Source: Nilaparvata lugens
Taxonomy: Eukaryota; Arthropoda; Insecta; Hemiptera; Delphacidae
Direction of reading: 5' to 3'
Length of the DNA stretch: 64,000 bases
Assembly (NCBI RefSeq): GCF_014356525.2
Contig: NC_052508.1
Coordinates: 58,255,441 to 58,319,440, forward strand
Shown here: in pieces, positions 60,258-64,000 of the stretch
Layout: each line of letters begins with the position of its first letter
Position numbering within the stretch: the stretch's first letter is position 1
Made by a program: the position numbers and the translations under genes
The notes under the pieces: generated by a model
Database searches by the model: none
Seen by the model: the letters and a program-made list of their open reading frames with translations, nothing else
Told to the model about the DNA's origin: nothing

Positions 60258-60569
60258 ACAACCGAAACCGGTCTTTCTAAGTATCAATAAATCTGTGGTT
60301 TTTGACAATTTATTAGTATTTTTATTTAATAGCCTAAGAATCGAAAGATGGTACCCACATAACTGTATAAAGGATATTCGACTTTTGCTGTGATTGAGCT
60401 GGATAATCATGATTGATGTGGACGGTTTTCAACATATTTCAAACCACAAGATTGTGGCTTTAAAGCAATCAGCCTATGAGCCTATTGATCTAGAAGTTTC
60501 TGGTTTGTGGACGACCCCTATGAAGCTAAAGCTTTTATTGCAAACCCACCAATGAGATACACATATGAA

Positions 60570-60665
60570 ATGAGTATTACTGGAAAATATTGTGAAAATC
60601 TGAAAATATTGTGAAATTCTGAAAATATTGGGAAAGTAGTACTGAAAGATATTGTGAAAATCTAT
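60570..60665 (+). repeat. Short tandem repeat, ~20-24-bp units
   Basis: (c)tgaaaatattgtgaaa-type units occur four times between about 60580 and 60665, imperfectly spaced. Confidence 0.75.
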
Positions 60666-61517
60666 ATTATAATTATTATAATGTTCAGAATCCATTTTTT
60701 TCTCTAATGTTACAGTAGATAATCCGCTATATAAAACATAAAATAGCTTGCTGATGGTAGTAATTTTCCAACTAACGTTTTTTGTGACAATTATCAATTC
60801 ACCTTGACGTTCCATAAGGAAGAATTTCAACTTCCATGTTGAATGTGTGTCTCTTATTGTGTTTCATATGTGTTCTCATTATGTGTTAAATGTATTTTAT
60901 CATTTGTGACAACTTTATTCTCACATACAGAATAATCGGGAGAAGTGATACGTCATTCCGTATACGGTTGTATGACGTCATTCCCTTAGTAAGTTTAGGT
61001 GCTTCATTGCTAATATTGCAGGAAATAACCACATTTACTGATGAAACTTCAAGTCCTATTCCTTGGTACTGATATATTGATTGGTTTATTATTTCGTTGC
61101 ATTATAAACCTCATTATTCCAGAATTTTTATTCAACTCCAAAATTACATAGAAAGTTATTGATTTTGTATTTGTGTCGATAATAGGCCTATTTATTTACT
61201 TATTATTAAATATTTACATTCAAAGTAAATATTTGAAGATCTATTTGAGATTTCCTAGATAGTTCTTCAAAAAACTGTAAAGAGGCTCTACAATTCCACT
61301 AGATTTACTGATACTTTGTATTTCAATTAAGAAAACATTATCAATTGGGTAGAAAATGCTATTTAATTAAAGTTCAATTCTTCAACAAGTTCATAATTCC
61401 CTCACATCATACATTATGGTTCTCATAAAAAATGTAAGTTCTTATATTATTATGTATATGAAAGATCTCCAAATATTTATTTAGATGCTGATTGTTAATA
61501 ATTTATTGTTTTTTCAG
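60666..61517. other. Rest of intron 4; perfect CRE-like site at 60973
   Basis: TGACGTCA at 60973-60980, with a near-copy tacgtcattccgta just upstream at ~60949. The exon 5 acceptor is attgttttttcag. Confidence 0.4.
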
Positions 61518-61666
61518 GTTGCCCACTGCTAACATCGAGTGGCTTATCTAGTTTAATTCAGCTTCGTCACCTCCAGGAGCTCGAATTGACCAACTGCCCT
61601 GGTGCTTCGCGTGAACTTTTCGAATATCTAAGAGAACACCTGCCTAGATGCTTGGTCATCGAGTGA
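61518..61666 (+). CDS. Fbxl16: Fbxl16 coding exon 5 of 5 (C-terminus and stop)
   Basis: Completes codon 425 and encodes residues to 473, stop TGA 61664-61666. The residues [20 protein letters not shown], then [20 protein letters not shown] and the terminal LPRCLVIE match the C-terminus of vertebrate FBXL16, including the exact final LPRCLVIE. This closes the LRR array. The exon is less GC-rich than exons 1-3. Total protein 473 residues against about 479 in human, so the gene is complete. Confidence 0.96.
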
Positions 61667-63100
61667 ACATCATATGAACGAAATAGCACTTGACTTTTAC
61701 GAAAAATATGAATGTAAACCTATCCAACCCGATGTATAACTCTTGGACGAGACTTGAGAAGTTCATCATTCCCTTCTAAGATGACCTGGAATTGACATCT
61801 AGACTAGAATAGTCCGTATCTGTCTTCACATTTTCTCCTTGCATTTCGCCTCTGAACCGTGACAGTAGAAGTGATATATGGTATTGAAAGGTACCTTATT
61901 GACCTGATAAGATAGTAAATCGAAAAATTGGAAAATTATTCCAAGCTGGAATATAAGGCTTAAATAATTGGAACTTTATTATTTATCTAATAATAAAGGC
62001 TTCAATAATTTAAACCTCACTTAACTTGATACATTGTTTTTTCCAAAGTGAAATGACAAGTTTTTTGACATTAAGATGTGATGCTGATGTTATGCTATCA
62101 ATATTGTGGTATACTTTACACTTTTTTTGTAAAGTTGTGAAATATCAGTTACGTTTGACATTAGCATGAATGGGATATAGGATAAAGCTCGAGGCATGTT
62201 TCACTTTTCTGCCTTGAAAGATATAGGTAGTTTATTGAAGTTGGAGTAACTCTTGAGAAATATTCAAGAGTAAATTAAAATGATTTTTTGCACTCTCAGT
62301 TCATGATAGTACTGATAAATAATGTGCAACCTCTATAAGTAAAAATTAAATCTCCATTTTAATAAGAGTTCATAACTTATCTTGGTGATAATATGTTGAA
62401 TTCTCTGTTATTTATGCTGAAGAGCACTTTGAAGTATTCATGTGTACACAAAATGTGTATATGTAGTGTGGAATACCTGATGATAGATTGGTGTAGGTGT
62501 AGCGATGTTCACAGTTGTGTATAAAATGGTTCCTCTCTCCCTGCTCTCGGAAGAGAGTTTGTAAATAGACAAAAATCTAACTTTCCCCTCAGCTGTTGAT
62601 GTAAAACCTTCCAATGAGTATTATGAACTGGATACCCCACTATATGTACCGTCCATTATAGATTAAAACATCATAATTATTGAATCGGGTCCTAACTTTG
62701 AGAAGTGTAATAGGGAGTTTAATGTGGAATTGTTAGTGTAGCTGTGGTCCAAAACAGGCCCTCTTCACCCAACTATATATTTTCCTATTTCATGTAAAAA
62801 CAGAACATGTATTATAGTTGATGTCGATATATTTATGTGGGTGGTTCTTCTGCTGAAAATCTCTGTGTTGCATTATTCAGTGTATGTTTAAAAATCAATG
62901 TAAAAATTTGTCAATGACATGTTTAATTCTTCACCTCTTATAACATCTTATAACATTATATTCAACACGTTTGTGCAAGCAAAAATATCTTATCAGTGTG
63001 ACCGTGAAATTGTTTGCTCTAAGTATAAATTTGTATAAATATATTTTGAAAAGTTATAATACTATAAAGTTTTATTAGAAAAAACTTTTGATTTACTCAA
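61667..63100 (+). other. Fbxl16: Putative Fbxl16 3' UTR and downstream flank
   Basis: Non-coding AT-rich sequence directly after the stop. Where the UTR ends cannot be fixed: an AATAAA lies at 61992-61997, while a T-rich region with TATAAA-type variants lies near 63000-63080, so both a short (~350 nt) and a long (~1.4 kb) UTR are possible. Confidence 0.4.
61992..61997 (+). terminator. Candidate polyadenylation signal of Fbxl16
   Basis: First canonical AATAAA after the stop codon, 326 nt downstream. AT-rich background makes chance occurrence likely. Confidence 0.35.
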
Positions 63101-64000
63101 GTCGGTTATTATAACCTACTCTCCAAAAATATGTGGAGAATATAAAAATTCTGATGATAACAAGCCAATTTTCAATTTGTACTTGTCGATAAGTATATCC
63201 AGTCTAATGAAATAATGATTTGAGAATAGATGATAAAATAACCTCTAAAAACTTCACATCATCTGTAGAGTAAAATTTTCCTTTTGAAAATTGAAATATT
63301 CGAAAATGAATATTTTTCTAGAATAATTTGTGTTATTAAGAGCTTTAATTTTTTGAAGAAAAAGTAATTGAATTCTTAGAAAGACAGCAAGTGAGAAGTT
63401 AATACCGATCCGCTAAAAGTTTCAGAATGATAAGTGAAAGGTCTCGTAAGGGTAATTGGGTATAGGTGTTGAACAACGGATAATAATTAATGATTAATAT
63501 CCTTTAAATATTGGAATAACGAGGAAAAAGAATGAGAAGCCATCTTCATTGTCAAAGTCTGAAAAGTTGGAATGGAATGTCCGACACTGACTGAAAATGT
63601 GCAATTCAAAATACTATTGAAAAAATACTTCATCTGATTTCACATTCTTGAGATGAAGATTTGAAACGAATACGTCTGACCGTGAACATCCTTACTATGT
63701 ACATCTCTACTAAGTAAAGTATAAAATACCAAAACTTGAATAATAGCGTAACATATTCTGGTTCAGTAAGACAACTGTTGCCACTGCTAAATCAACCTTG
63801 TTCTTTGTCGATTTCAACTATTGCAATGGATGTAGCTCATATCAATCTATATTTCCATCTTCTTTCAAGCATTCTTTTTACATTTCTGAAATGGTTTGGT
63901 TTTCAAACGAATAACCGGTTGATATTCCTAACTATTGTAAATTTATTCAAATAAATTCTATGGGAATGAGTCATATTCTGTCGCAAAATATTGGATGATT
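63101..64000. other. Right flank, nothing recognised
   Basis: AT-rich. The short frame at 63736-63954 has no motif. An AATAAA at 63950-63955 has no supported transcript. Confidence 0.4.

Overview
The window reads as nuclear DNA of an arthropod, most likely an insect. It is AT-rich, has very long introns full of short inverted-repeat elements and microsatellites, carries one CR1/Jockey-type LINE, and holds a single conserved protein-coding gene. The abundance and style of the repeats would suit a hemipteran such as a planthopper, but that placement is a guess; the sequence alone does not fix the species.

The one host gene is an F-box/leucine-rich-repeat protein orthologous to vertebrate FBXL16. 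It lies on the plus strand and spans nearly the whole window from about 7.2 kb to past 61.7 kb. Five coding exons (7295-7930, 29446-29737, 47632-47827, 59939-60087, 61518-61666) join in frame at AG/GT boundaries into a 473-residue protein that is collinear with the ~479-residue human protein. The introns are 21.5, 17.9, 12.1 and 1.4 kb. Exons 1-3 and most of exon 4 are GC-rich islands in AT-rich sequence. Exon 1 is preceded by an in-frame stop and a three-codon upstream ORF. Just after it lies a cluster of AATAAA hexamers that could allow an intronic polyadenylated, F-box-only isoform.

Upstream (1-7.2 kb) there is no coding gene. It holds a 2.3-kb foldback element with ~890-bp arms (218-2506), small tandem duplications, a GC-rich patch at 4.0-4.3 kb that could be an alternative promoter, and a 97-bp hairpin element.

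Intron 1 holds a nearly perfect 1.05-kb hairpin (9436-10487), a nested set of inverted-repeat elements with a (CA)n tract (18.5-20.5 kb), several two-copy tandem duplications and a 240-bp duplication abutting exon 2. Intron 2 holds the mobile-element load: a GC-rich terminal-inverted-repeat element (34.0-35.05 kb), a palindromic element (35.78-36.06 kb), two almost identical 322-bp direct repeats 7.9 kb apart (37.53 and 45.48 kb), a GC-rich fragment of a LINE ORF1 (39.7-40.05 kb), a CTT tract, and a CR1/Jockey-like LINE whose endonuclease-reverse transcriptase frame is broken by one frameshift (42.37-45.34 kb) and is preceded by a 47-bp tandem array. A Harbinger-like MITE follows at 45.96-46.34 kb. 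Intron 3 holds a MITE related to the one at 18.7 kb, a CpG-rich patch, tandem duplications and a non-repetitive GC-richer stretch at 55.25-55.83 kb that may be regulatory. The 3' end of the window carries the putative 3' UTR.

I found no rRNA, tRNA, CRISPR or bacterial-style operon. The items most worth a second look are the long hairpins as possible siRNA precursors, the 322-bp near-identical direct repeats, the intronic poly(A) cluster, and the splice-like edges of the LINE ORF1 fragment.
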